A DNA stretch of 43,017 nucleotides from Sheuella sp. (GTDB taxonomy: Bacteria > Pseudomonadota > Gammaproteobacteria > Burkholderiales > Burkholderiaceae_B): assembly GCA_030650995.1 (NCBI GenBank), contig JAUSCY010000016.1, positions 1 through 43,017 of the forward strand. Direction: 5' to 3'. This document shows, piece by piece, positions 15,813-23,769 of this stretch. Position 1 is the stretch's first letter. Each line of letters starts with the position of its first letter. The notes beneath the pieces are model-generated. The model was not told the DNA's origin and made no database searches. It worked only from the letters and a program-made list of their open reading frames with translations. The position numbers were made by a program, and so were the translations under genes.

Positions 15813-16784
15813 ATGGATTCCTTGTTCATTGGTCTGATCGTTCTGGCATTGCTTTCACTGTGTACGTCTGTTGTAGCCGCAGTTATACTCTGGCGTTCCA
15901 GATATGGTGAACATGCAGAACTCATCAAAAAAAGGATAGAGTCTGTTAGTGCGAAACGTAGTAGTAATAACATTCAACCTGTCTCAAAAAATCAACTGAG
16001 TAGTCTGAAAAGTATCGATTCGTTGTTACAGCGTTTGTCCTTTGTCGTCTGGCTGGATACGCAGTTGCTTAAAACAGGTAGGTTTTTTCATGTTGATCAA
16101 GTTTTGGGTGGCTGGATTCTGACAGAAAGTGTAGTGATCATTTCATTGATCAGACTTGATGTACCGTTCTATTTTGGTCTAATCATCTGCTTAAGTTTAA
16201 TCTTGTTGCCAGTGATTCTGGTCAAGGCAATGATTCAAAGACGACGGAATCAATTTGAGAAGCAATTGCCAGATGTGCTTGATTTTATATCCAGAGCGAT
16301 GCAGGCTGGTCATGCATTCAGTAGTGCTTTACAGGTCGCAGCCATTGAGTCACCTGAACCAATCAGGCATGAGTTCTTGCAAACGATAAACGAAATAAAT
16401 TTTGGTGTACCTATTTATCAGGCGTTGACGGATCTCTCCGGACGGATCGATAGTTCGGATATGCGTTTTTTTGCAATCGCGGTGATGATTAATCGAGATG
16501 TTGGTGGTGATCTGGCGGGGTTATTGAATAATCTTTCTGCTTTAATCCGTGAGCGAATCGGCATGCGCGCCTCCATTCACGCATTGACTGCGGAGGGGCG
16601 GTTTTCTGCATGGATATTGAGTTTGCTTCCCTTTTTTGTTGGGTTGCTTCTATATATTATTCGTCCTGATTTTATCGAGGTGCTTTGGAAAGATCCAGCC
16701 GGGCGCAACATGTTAGCGTGGGCAGGATGTTTAATGATGGTTGGCGTATTGTGGATGCGCCGCATCGCTAATATTCGCATATGA
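15813..16784 (+). CDS. tadB: TadB inner-membrane platform protein
   Basis: 323 residues. Membrane segments are at about 5-25, 103-137, 265-285 and 295-315, and a GspF/T2SSF domain lies around 150-270 (LPDVLDFISRAMQAGHAFSSAL, then FFAIAVMINRDVGGDLAGLLNNL). TadB and TadC form the platform on which pilins are assembled by TadA. It overlaps neither neighbour; tadC starts 13 bases later. Confidence 0.93.
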   Translation: MDSLFIGLIVLALLSLCTSVVAAVILWRSRYGEHAELIKKRIESVSAKRSSNNIQPVSKNQLSSLKSIDSLLQRLSFVVWLDTQLLKTGRFFHVDQVLGGWILTESVVIISLIRLDVPFYFGLIICLSLILLPVILVKAMIQRRRNQFEKQLPDVLDFISRAMQAGHAFSSALQVAAIESPEPIRHEFLQTINEINFGVPIYQALTDLSGRIDSSDMRFFAIAVMINRDVGGDLAGLLNNLSALIRERIGMRASIHALTAEGRFSAWILSLLPFFVGLLLYIIRPDFIEVLWKDPAGRNMLAWAGCLMMVGVLWMRRIANIRI

Positions 16785-16797
16785 AATCAGGCCAGCC

Positions 16798-17736
16798 ATG
16801 ACAATATCCACATTGCTTATTTTATTACTGCTGATATACCTGCTGGTCACTGGAATCAGTTTTTATGTGATCTATAAATATTCTAACTACCGGATGCAAA
16901 ATCGTTTATTACAGATTCAGAAAATAAATCAGTCTGGTAGCGATCACCCAGATCAGTTCTCGGCAATGCGTCTGGTTGAGCGAATTTTTATACCGATGAT
17001 TAAGTGGTCCAAGCCCGATCAGGATTGGGAGTCTTCACCTGACAGAATACATTTTTTGAATGCAGGATTTAGAACTAATTTTTCTGTAGTTGTTTTTTAT
17101 GGTTTTAAAACACTATTAGCTATTTTTTTGCCAATTTTATTTTTACTGTACCTTTTGAGCGCAGCGTCTTCTTTTTCTTTGCTTCAGAATGCGCTGATAT
17201 GCCTTGCTATAGCGGTGTTGGGTTATTACACGCCCGATTTTATTTTGCAGCAACTGATTCGAGTACGTCGACGTGAACTATTCGAGAGTTTTCCAGATGC
17301 TCTGGATTTAATGCGTGTATGCGTGAGTGCAGGCCTTGGTTTGGATAGTGCGATTGCCAGAGTGGGTCAGGAGTTATCCGTTAAAAGTAGAGCGCTTGGG
17401 CAGGAGTTTCATATATTGAATCTTGAACTTAGAGCAGGTATTTCACGTGAGCAGGCTTTGCACAATCTTGCGTTGAGGAGCGGTATCGCGGATGTGAATG
17501 CACTGGTGGCGATGTTAATTCAGTCCGAACGGTTCGGTACCAGCGTGACTGTCTCACTACGTGTGCATGCAGATGAATTACGTAACAAAAGAAAAATGAA
17601 AGCGCAGGAGATGGCCGCTAAAGTCCCCGTAAAGCTCACCGTACCGATGATTTTATGTATTTTTCCTGTGTTGTTTATTGTGCTTCTAGGGCCTGCAGTG
17701 ATGAAAGTTTTACATTATTTTTCGTCACATTCTTAA
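16798..17736 (+). CDS. tadC: TadC inner-membrane platform protein
   Basis: 312 residues from ATG 16798. The frame is open further upstream, but an earlier start would overlap tadB and place a soluble stretch before the first membrane span. Hydrophobic segments are at about 5-25, 95-150 and near the end, with a GspF domain at about 165-290 (FPDALDLMRVCVSAGLGLDSAI, NLALRSGIADVNALVAMLIQ, then KVPVKLTVPMILCIFPVLF). It is the partner of TadB. It is the last gene of the + strand Tad block and converges on the prepilin peptidase gene with a 10-base gap. Confidence 0.93.
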   Translation: MTISTLLILLLLIYLLVTGISFYVIYKYSNYRMQNRLLQIQKINQSGSDHPDQFSAMRLVERIFIPMIKWSKPDQDWESSPDRIHFLNAGFRTNFSVVVFYGFKTLLAIFLPILFLLYLLSAASSFSLLQNALICLAIAVLGYYTPDFILQQLIRVRRRELFESFPDALDLMRVCVSAGLGLDSAIARVGQELSVKSRALGQEFHILNLELRAGISREQALHNLALRSGIADVNALVAMLIQSERFGTSVTVSLRVHADELRNKRKMKAQEMAAKVPVKLTVPMILCIFPVLFIVLLGPAVMKVLHYFSSHS

Positions 17737-17746
17737 GGTGATATCA

Positions 17747-18388
17747 CTACTGATAAAAATCTTTAGCTAGTAGCATGAATATCGTAGCTGCAATCAAATG
17801 TGGACCGAAAGCCAGGTAATCATTTTTGTTGGTTTTTTTAATTAGTAAAAAAAAACAACCTGTTAAGGCTGCGGTGATGCTCGCGATGAAAATGACATCG
17901 ATCGTATGGTGCCATCCTGTCCATGCGCCAATCGCAGCCATGAGTTTAATGTCGCCAAAACCTACCCCATCCCGGTTGGTAAGCATTTTGTAGAGAAAGT
18001 GAGTACCCAGCAGAATTGAATAACCTAGCGCCATACCAACCAAGCTGTCACCAATTGTGATGGTGATGCCGGCGAGACTGAGCGCGAGCCCGCTTAAAAG
18101 CAGTGGCAAAGTTATGAAATCTGGAAGTAACTTTATACGCAGATCAATCAGTGCAAGAATGACTAGTGCAGTGATGAAAAGAAATGCGCTGATCAGCATC
18201 AGCGGACTTCTGATTTGTTCTGCAGCAATGGAAAAAAGTGATGCGTTACCAATAGCGAGGCATAATTGACGGCGGATTGATGATTTCTCAATATAGCCAT
18301 ATTTAAATAGAAGTTTATGTGTTGCAAATAAAATTATCCGGCTGGCGAGAGCACCCAGGAATGCGGCGCCTATGATGTGGATTAACAT
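17747..18388 (-). CDS. tadV: Prepilin peptidase (TadV/CpaA/PilD-like)
   Basis: 213 residues, almost entirely hydrophobic with about six spans. The two catalytic aspartates of A24 prepilin peptidases are visible: D82 in ALIDLRIKLLPD and D146 in GVGFGDIKLMAAIGAW (GxGD motif). The zinc-binding Cys pairs and methyltransferase region of long PilD enzymes are absent, as is usual for TadV/CpaA, though it is somewhat longer than the shortest CpaA. It should process the Flp pilins and TadE proteins in this locus. It is on the opposite strand to the main Tad operon, with 38 bases between it and the divergent lipoprotein gene. Confidence 0.9.
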   Translation of the reverse strand: MLIHIIGAAFLGALASRIILFATHKLLFKYGYIEKSSIRRQLCLAIGNASLFSIAAEQIRSPLMLISAFLFITALVILALIDLRIKLLPDFITLPLLLSGLALSLAGITITIGDSLVGMALGYSILLGTHFLYKMLTNRDGVGFGDIKLMAAIGAWTGWHHTIDVIFIASITAALTGCFFLLIKKTNKNDYLAFGPHLIAATIFMLLAKDFYQ

Positions 18389-18426
18389 TTGTTAGTATCT
18401 TTTAAAGAAATACTGGAGTGTTCGTG

Positions 18427-18915
18427 ATGAAACAGACTTTAATTGTAGTGTTCGCATTACTGATAAGTGCTTGCGCAACCCAAAATACGAATCAGGTTAC
18501 TCAGGTAGATAATTTCGCAATTAAAAATTCAAATGAACAGATTGAACAGATTGTTGCGTTACAGAAAGAGGAGTGCATGAGGCCTGAGTATGTCGTACTG
18601 CGCAAAAAGTCTCCCTGCGCATCCAGGGATATTACCTTTGCTGAGTTGACAGATGCTACAAAAATGACAAATGCTCAAAAGGTATTATTCATCAAAGCTG
18701 TAGCTGTGCTTGACGTATATTCTAATCAGATTACAGATATTTATCGCCAGCTAGGCACGCCCGAAGCAATTAAGGTAGTTGATGCCCGTGAATGGCTACA
18801 GTCCCAGAATATGAACAATCGTCTTGAGCTTGTTGAGCGAAAAATTACATGGGGTGTGTATCTGCGAAATCGTCAGCAGATGGACAGTGAAATGCTCAGG
18901 CGAGCAAAAAATTAA
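18427..18915 (+). CDS. Tad-locus lipoprotein of unknown function
   Basis: 162 residues from ATG 18427, chosen because GGAG sits at good distance upstream. An N-terminal signal ends in a lipobox (LISAC), giving a Cys-anchored protein. The mature part is helical, with two further Cys residues (in EECMRPEY and SPCASRD) that could form a disulfide. It occupies the place where TadD is often encoded, but I see no TPR repeats, so TadD is not supported. It has its own short divergent promoter region with the prepilin peptidase gene. Probably an accessory of the pilus. Confidence 0.7.
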   Translation: MKQTLIVVFALLISACATQNTNQVTQVDNFAIKNSNEQIEQIVALQKEECMRPEYVVLRKKSPCASRDITFAELTDATKMTNAQKVLFIKAVAVLDVYSNQITDIYRQLGTPEAIKVVDAREWLQSQNMNNRLELVERKITWGVYLRNRQQMDSEMLRRAKN

Positions 18916-18953
18916 CAATCAGAAAATAATCAGTAAAAATAATGTATTAACAA

Positions 18954-19427
18954 TTACTGTTCGCGCATAGTTGAAGATGCAGTGATAGTTGTTGGTTGCA
19001 ATATCAGAGGCCATGTGAATAATGGATTAAAAAAATAGCCTGTTGATACGGTGACATACTTTGCCGGAGTCGGATCGACACCTACTCCGGTGCAGCTTGC
19101 AAAACAACTCGCCATTAAAGTCATATTCAGACCATTATTCGTAATGCAATAGCAGCTGCGAGGAGCGACAGTGATATCTGACTGTAGTATGGGAAGGTCT
19201 AGACCACTACTTAGAGCTGCGTTAATTATTCCATTATCGTCATCAAAATTGATGGGGTTCAGGCTCCCAAATCTTGCTCCTGCATTGGCTGCGTTGATCA
19301 CAATCAGTTTGTCTCGCGTCAGGCGACCGAAGTCAATTAAGCCTAACAATAAAATCATTAGCACAGGCAGGATCAGTGCAAACTCAACTGATACGATGCC
19401 TTTTTGCAGCTCACGTGTCTTGCTCAT
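18954..19427 (-). CDS. tadE: TadE-family minor pseudopilin (second copy)
   Basis: 157 residues from ATG 19427, 2 bases after the tadG stop and with an AGAG-type ribosome-binding site inside the tadG end; a longer frame upstream only adds tadG overlap. The leader ends in KG, followed by IVSVEFALILPVLMILLLGLIDFG, with the Glu at +5 that marks TadE/F pseudopilins cleaved by the TadV peptidase. The mature domain has four Cys residues (CYC, and two near SCFASC), suggesting disulfides. It likely forms a minor pilin complex with TadG. Confidence 0.85.
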   Translation of the reverse strand: MSKTRELQKGIVSVEFALILPVLMILLLGLIDFGRLTRDKLIVINAANAGARFGSLNPINFDDDNGIINAALSSGLDLPILQSDITVAPRSCYCITNNGLNMTLMASCFASCTGVGVDPTPAKYVTVSTGYFFNPLFTWPLILQPTTITASSTMREQ

Positions 19428-19429
19428 CT

Positions 19430-20731
19430 CTACTCTGCCAATGACACAGCACCCGAGCCGCCTGAGGAAATCGGCCACGGTGCTGTTTCTGAAAAATTTA
19501 GACGATTATTGCCAGTGAATTTAATGTCATAGGCAATAAGGTAAAGATAAGATCCTGTATCGCTGACGTTGATACTTCCTCCACGATAGTTAAGCTGACC
19601 GGTAGGGAAATACAAGATACCTGAGAGTTTTACTAATACGTTTCCGCCTGTTGAGCCGCCTATGGTACTAATTTTGGATGGTGCTAAGCTATCGTTATAA
19701 AAAAGAATCCCTTTGGTTGCACCTGTTGTAGGTGCTGACAAGGTAATTGATGCAGGACCACTGTTGCCGATGTTAATGGGTCCATAGTTGTAGTCGGCAG
19801 CAAATGAATTAATGAAAGTTACATCAGTACCTACCAGGGTTGCATTGACTGATGCGGATAATCCAAAGCCGATCAGGTAATAAAGGCCTGGGTTAAAAGT
19901 GATTGTTGGGGATTGTTGGATTTCTATGCCACCGCAGTAGACACCGGGATTGATTGTGGCGTTAACTTTATAAATCTGCTTTGTTGTGTAAGTACATGGC
20001 CCTGGTGGGGGAGGGGTGTAGCTCGCCAATGGATCAGCAATGCGGGGCGCTCCTGTCTGAGGCGTTGGTGTGACTGTTCCGCCATTATTCAGTCCACCCA
20101 CGATATTGATACTTTTAGCATTAAAAATAGTTGAGCTACCAACTACCGTCATTGCATCGTTATGAGACGAGTTAACATAAGCAGAGCAGTCTGGCATCTG
20201 AACGTTAGTTCCTGACGTGATCCATAAACTGCGTGGGGTATTAGTCGAATTCAGAGTGACTACGCAATTTGAATTGCTCGAAGACGAAAATCCTGCCACA
20301 GCCCGCCCAGAAACACTTATCGCCGGGGTGTATACGAATTTGATAAAAAAAGTCTCTACTTGCTGATTGATAATGACTTCAACATAGCTGGTGTTAGCTA
20401 AAAATTTTCCGGAATTAGGGGGGGTGTTGACAGTTACGGTTGTCCCATTTGTGCCGTGTGTGTATCCATTGACGCTTGTATCGTGTCTGGCCATAGCCTC
20501 GATACTTGCGTAACTTTGCCCCCTTTTTAACTGAAATGCCCCAGCCATCGCTCCGGCATCCGCTGCGTTTTGCATACCGATTTTGTTTAAATACAGCCAT
20601 CCAATGTCTATAGCCATTCCGGCAAAGCCGAGTAATACAGGAAGCAGGAGGGCAGCAAGAATCAGAATAACGCCTCGCTCATTGTTATTCTTATTTGAAA
20701 AAGCCGATCTCTTGGACTCGCTGTACGCCAT
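19430..20731 (-). CDS. tadG: TadG-like protein with beta-helix-type C-terminal region
   Basis: 433 residues. The N-terminus has a TadG-type membrane segment (RGVILILAALLLPVLLGFAG) followed by MAIDIGWLYLNKIGMQNAADAGAMAGA, the classical Flp-assembly TadE/G pattern. It lacks the +5 Glu, so it may be anchored rather than processed. The C-terminal part (about 160-420) is rich in Gly, Asn, Thr and Ser with recurring short strands such as INPGVYCGGIEI and FNPGLYYLIGFG, suggesting a right-handed beta-helix or adhesive domain. It overlaps nothing, leads the - strand tadG-tadE pair and is divergent from the + strand tadE. Confidence 0.8.
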   Translation of the reverse strand: MAYSESKRSAFSNKNNNERGVILILAALLLPVLLGFAGMAIDIGWLYLNKIGMQNAADAGAMAGAFQLKRGQSYASIEAMARHDTSVNGYTHGTNGTTVTVNTPPNSGKFLANTSYVEVIINQQVETFFIKFVYTPAISVSGRAVAGFSSSSNSNCVVTLNSTNTPRSLWITSGTNVQMPDCSAYVNSSHNDAMTVVGSSTIFNAKSINIVGGLNNGGTVTPTPQTGAPRIADPLASYTPPPPGPCTYTTKQIYKVNATINPGVYCGGIEIQQSPTITFNPGLYYLIGFGLSASVNATLVGTDVTFINSFAADYNYGPINIGNSGPASITLSAPTTGATKGILFYNDSLAPSKISTIGGSTGGNVLVKLSGILYFPTGQLNYRGGSINVSDTGSYLYLIAYDIKFTGNNRLNFSETAPWPISSGGSGAVSLAE

Positions 20732-20742
20732 AGATTTATTTT

Positions 20743-20762
20743 ATAAGTACTTAAGTACTTAT
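20743..20762. promoter_or_regulatory. 20-bp perfect palindrome between divergent tadG and tadE
   Basis: ATAAGTACTTAAGTACTTAT is identical to its own reverse complement and also contains AAGTACTT twice in tandem. It starts 12 bases upstream of the tadG ATG and ends 50 bases before the tadE ATG, in the shared promoter space. It is well placed as an operator for a dimeric or tetrameric regulator controlling both genes. The regulator is not identified in the window. Confidence 0.6.
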
Positions 20763-20812
20763 CAAACACTTATTTTGTTGATCGTAATCAAGTCCTTTGG
20801 TAAAAGGTAGAT

Positions 20813-21211
20813 ATGAATGCATATCCTTCAGCTTGCGTCTCACAGCGTGGCATGACTTCGGTCGAATTGGCTATCGTTTTACCTGTCTTACTGATGGTGG
20901 TTTTTGCTATTATTGAATTTGGCTATGCTATGTGGAATTACAACACTATTTCTTATGCCGTGAGGGAGGGGGCAAGATACGCTGCAGTCAGTAGCACCGA
21001 TTCCAATGTGGTCGAGAACACGATAAATAGTGTGATATCAAATGGATCAGGTCTCTCGCTTACTCCCGCAGACATCGTAATCAGTTGGCTACCTGATCAA
21101 AATCCAGGTAGCCTTGTATCAGTGACTGCGACTAAGCCCTATACGTCATTTACTGGTTATGTGAGTGGTTTTTCAATGAAAAGCTCGGCTGTACTGGTTG
21201 TATCCAGATGA
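20813..21211 (+). CDS. tadE: TadE-family minor pseudopilin
   Basis: 132 residues. A short leader ending QRG is followed by MTSVELAIVLPVLLMVVFAIIEFGYAMW, with Glu at +5 after the cleavage site, as in TadE pseudopilins. Downstream are AVREGARYAAV and a small beta-rich C-terminal domain. An AAGGTAG ribosome-binding site precedes the ATG. It reads away from tadG across the palindromic operator candidate and is followed by a broken GGDEF gene rather than more pilus genes. Confidence 0.9.
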   Translation: MNAYPSACVSQRGMTSVELAIVLPVLLMVVFAIIEFGYAMWNYNTISYAVREGARYAAVSSTDSNVVENTINSVISNGSGLSLTPADIVISWLPDQNPGSLVSVTATKPYTSFTGYVSGFSMKSSAVLVVSR

Positions 21212-21342
21212 TTACAAAAGAATAGTTCATGAGCCGTGCCCGAATCTTAAAAATATAAATGAAATCATTTGAGATTACTTTTTAATTTATTTCGCTATTG
21301 ATTCAAACCGGTGCGGTTATTCTGTGTTTTACGTCTTTTAAT

Positions 21343-21686
21343 CATCCACTCGCTTTGCTTGAGATAGATATAGATCATTTCAAGAAAATAAATGATGAGT
21401 ACGGTCATGAGGTGGGTGACGAAGTCCTCAAAAGTCTCATGCAGTGTTGTATAAGACACTAAGAGTTAATGATTGTTTCGGAAGAATAGGTGGCGAGGAG
21501 TTCCTGATTATGCTGCCTGAGGTCAGTTTCATTCGTTCAGCCGACAGGGCATCAGACCAGTCTGTTTTGGTACAAAATCTGGTCAGGCAGGCAGACGAGG
21601 CAATGGGTCAGGCTAAAAAAGCTGGCCGCAGCCGGGTTGAAGTATATTTACGCCCTGAGGATACGGCCTCGAGCATGAATAAATAA
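21343..21686 (+). pseudogene. Broken diguanylate cyclase (GGDEF) gene
   Basis: The first part translates as [31 protein letters not shown], the metal- and GTP-binding N-terminal half of a GGDEF domain, and then stops at TAA after MQCCIRH. The second part continues in another frame as [22 protein letters not shown], with the GGEEF signature motif, then RQADEAMGQAKKAGRSRVE, the domain's last helix. The region between (the helix and strand with the SIGVA-like motif) is deleted, and nothing upstream resembles a sensor domain. It is therefore frameshifted, internally deleted and N-terminally lost. The homologous start is approximate. Confidence 0.8.
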
Positions 21687-21704
21687 AAAGAGGAATGTTT
21701 TGCA

Positions 21705-22505
21705 ATGACTGATTTTTTCTATTCCCTGTCTGATCCGACAATCGTGATTATGTTTGCCTTGTCCGGAGCATTTGTCATGGTCGTTGTATATGCTGTCAGA
21801 AAATCAATTCCTTTCTTCCAAAAAGCAAGAACACCTGATGAAATCAAAAAGGCTGACGATTTTCTGATTGCCGCCCGGGCGACTGTGATTGCCATGTGTA
21901 GTTTGGTGCTGGCATTTTCAATGGTCACGGTAATCGGTAATTACAACCGCGCAGAGTCTGCTGCCGCAGCTGAAGCCTCCCTGATCAATAATATGGACCG
22001 CATGATGGTCCGCTATGGTGATCCTTCGGTTGCTGAGTTGAGAAAAGATCTTATGGCGTATACACGTTCCATCGTTAATGACGAATGGCAGCTATTGAGC
22101 CAAGGGCATGGCAGCGAAAAAACGCGTTCACTGTTTATCCCTGTCTCAAAAGGAGTGATCGCAATCCAGCCGCAGGCGGGACGTCAGTCAGTTATTTATA
22201 CAGAGATGGTAAAAAAGGCGGATGACATCGCTGAGGCTCGCGAGGCAAGACTTGAAAGTACCTCGACATCACTCGCGGGAATATTTTGGCTGATGGTGGG
22301 ACTAACCTTCAGTGCCATGATCATCATGACTCTTTTTGTCGACCTCTCACCTATCCGCGTATTTGGTTTTGCAGTACAGATGGCAGCGTTCGCAGCATTA
22401 ATGTCGGTCGTGTTTATCTACGATCAGCCTTTTAATGGTGAAACTTCTGTCAGTTCAAAGTCTTTCGTTAAAACGATTAGTGCGATGCAAGCGCGCTCGC
22501 AGTAA
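21705..22505 (+). CDS. DUF4239 (bestrophin-like) membrane protein
   Basis: 266 residues with two N-terminal membrane spans (about 12-30 and 55-80), a central soluble region of about 110 residues rich in charged helices, and two C-terminal spans (about 190-212 and 222-245). The order and the motif region FLIAARATVIAMCSLVLAFSMV fit DUF4239, a family distantly related to bestrophin channels; function is unknown. AGAGGA upstream of the ATG is a good ribosome-binding site. It ends at a shared bidirectional terminator. Confidence 0.7.
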   Translation: MTDFFYSLSDPTIVIMFALSGAFVMVVVYAVRKSIPFFQKARTPDEIKKADDFLIAARATVIAMCSLVLAFSMVTVIGNYNRAESAAAAEASLINNMDRMMVRYGDPSVAELRKDLMAYTRSIVNDEWQLLSQGHGSEKTRSLFIPVSKGVIAIQPQAGRQSVIYTEMVKKADDIAEAREARLESTSTSLAGIFWLMVGLTFSAMIIMTLFVDLSPIRVFGFAVQMAAFAALMSVVFIYDQPFNGETSVSSKSFVKTISAMQARSQ

Positions 22506-22525
22506 AGAGTAATGATTCGGTAGCT

Positions 22526-22566
22526 GTAAAAACAGCGTGGTGAGGTAATCTCCAGGCTGTTTTTAC
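22526..22566. terminator. Bidirectional intrinsic terminator
   Basis: GTAAAAACAGC (22526-22536) and GCTGTTTTTAC (22556-22566) form a perfect 11-bp stem, with further partial pairing inside (GAG/CTC). The T-tract on + and the complementary A-tract on - allow termination in both directions. It sits exactly between the convergent DUF4239 and folB genes. Confidence 0.8.
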
Positions 22567-22578
22567 TTACTGTGAAAC

Positions 22579-22971
22579 TTACTTGCTGCGAAACACTTCC
22601 ACACCAACGCCCTGACAGTCCGGGTAGACATCCGGTTTTTCTGTCGATACACGGGTCGCTTGTACCAGCGGGTGTGCAAGCATGCGTTTGACGATCTCAT
22701 CGCACATCGTTTCCTGCAAATGTATATGGCCATCTGCGATGATGTCAGCGATAGTCTGACGCATGAAGTCGTAGTCGACGACTTCGGAGAGATCGTCTTG
22801 GCTAGGCGTATTGAGCTCGAGCGGCACATAGAGATCGACATTCACGATGACGCGTTGCTCGCCCTTTTTCTCAAAATCATGGACGCCAATATTCATGCTG
22901 ATCTCAAAATCTTTGAGAAACAGACGGCGGCAATTTGCGAGAGCGGCGGTAGGCATTGTTTGAAAGGTCAT
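22579..22971 (-). CDS. folB: Dihydroneopterin aldolase
   Basis: 130 residues with the FolB pattern: LFLKDFEISMNIGVHDFEK (substrate loop), QRVIVNVDLYV, VVDYDFMRQTI, LQETMCDEIVKRML with the active-site Glu, and STEKPDVYPDCQGVGVEV with the active-site Lys. It converts dihydroneopterin to 6-hydroxymethyl-dihydropterin in folate synthesis. It follows the pteridine reductase-like gene by 9 bases, and both are at the end of a long - strand gene series closed by the bidirectional terminator. Confidence 0.93.
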   Translation of the reverse strand: MTFQTMPTAALANCRRLFLKDFEISMNIGVHDFEKKGEQRVIVNVDLYVPLELNTPSQDDLSEVVDYDFMRQTIADIIADGHIHLQETMCDEIVKRMLAHPLVQATRVSTEKPDVYPDCQGVGVEVFRSK

Positions 22972-22980
22972 TGTTCTATT

Positions 22981-23760
22981 CTAAGAAGTCAGGAACATGA
23001 CATCACGTCCCGAGGGTTGTAGGTGTTGACCGCCATCGACATACAGTGTTGTTCCCGTGACAGCGTGCGCGCCAGCGAGATAGACTACGGCATGACCGAT
23101 ATCTTCGGGCGATGAGGAATGCCCGAGTGGTGTCATTGTATGGGCTTGCTTGAAGCTGTCTGTGGTCTGGTCGCCCGAGACTAGTGTAATACCCGGAGCC
23201 AGTCCAACTACCCTGACGTGCGGAGCGAGTGCCTGGGCCAGTAGGATGGTGGCATGATCAAGTGCGGCTTTGGAAAGTGTGTAGGAGAGAAAGTCTGGAT
23301 TTGGATTGGATAGCTTTTGATCCAGCAGGTTAATCACGACGGCAGGATGGTCATACACCTGTCCGGATTGAATCCGCGCACGATGCAAATCACGTGCCAG
23401 CGCGACAGGTGCACCGACGTTGATACGCATATGCATATCGAGGTGTTGTTGCGTAAAGGTCTGCGCGGTATCGAAATCGAATAATGAAGCGCTGTTGACC
23501 AGGCAATCTGGTAAACCCATTGTTTCAACACATTGTCCAATCAGACCATTAATGTGGGCATCTATAGCCAGATCCGCCTGAATCGAGCAGGCTTGTCTGC
23601 CCAGACGCTCAATCATCTCGACTGTTTCAAGAGCCTGATCCCGGGAGTTTCCATAGTGCACGATCAAATCCCATCCTGACCGCGCCAGATCCAGAGCGAT
23701 TTCTCGTCCCAGACGTTTGGCCGATCCAGTCACAAGTGCGATTTTTCTTTGTATGCTCAT
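22981..23760 (-). CDS. SDR-family pteridine reductase (FolM/PTR1-like)
   Basis: 259 residues, a classical short-chain dehydrogenase. The cofactor loop reads VTGSAKRLGREIA; the Arg in place of the usual third Gly (TGxxxRxG) is typical of pteridine reductases and indicates NADPH use. The catalytic Tyr-Lys pair is in YTLSKAALDHA, and the end has VDGGQHLQPSG. Position directly upstream of folB supports reduction of dihydrobiopterin, dihydrofolate or related pterins. A general SDR is the less likely alternative. Confidence 0.85.
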   Translation of the reverse strand: MSIQRKIALVTGSAKRLGREIALDLARSGWDLIVHYGNSRDQALETVEMIERLGRQACSIQADLAIDAHINGLIGQCVETMGLPDCLVNSASLFDFDTAQTFTQQHLDMHMRINVGAPVALARDLHRARIQSGQVYDHPAVVINLLDQKLSNPNPDFLSYTLSKAALDHATILLAQALAPHVRVVGLAPGITLVSGDQTTDSFKQAHTMTPLGHSSSPEDIGHAVVYLAGAHAVTGTTLYVDGGQHLQPSGRDVMFLTS

Positions 23761-23769
23761 ACGTTGATT

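Noticed and set aside
17738..17747. 10-bp palindrome GTGATATCAC between tadC and the prepilin peptidase gene
   Set aside because: The genes converge, so no promoter is expected there; a 10-base palindrome is common by chance and no T-tract follows.
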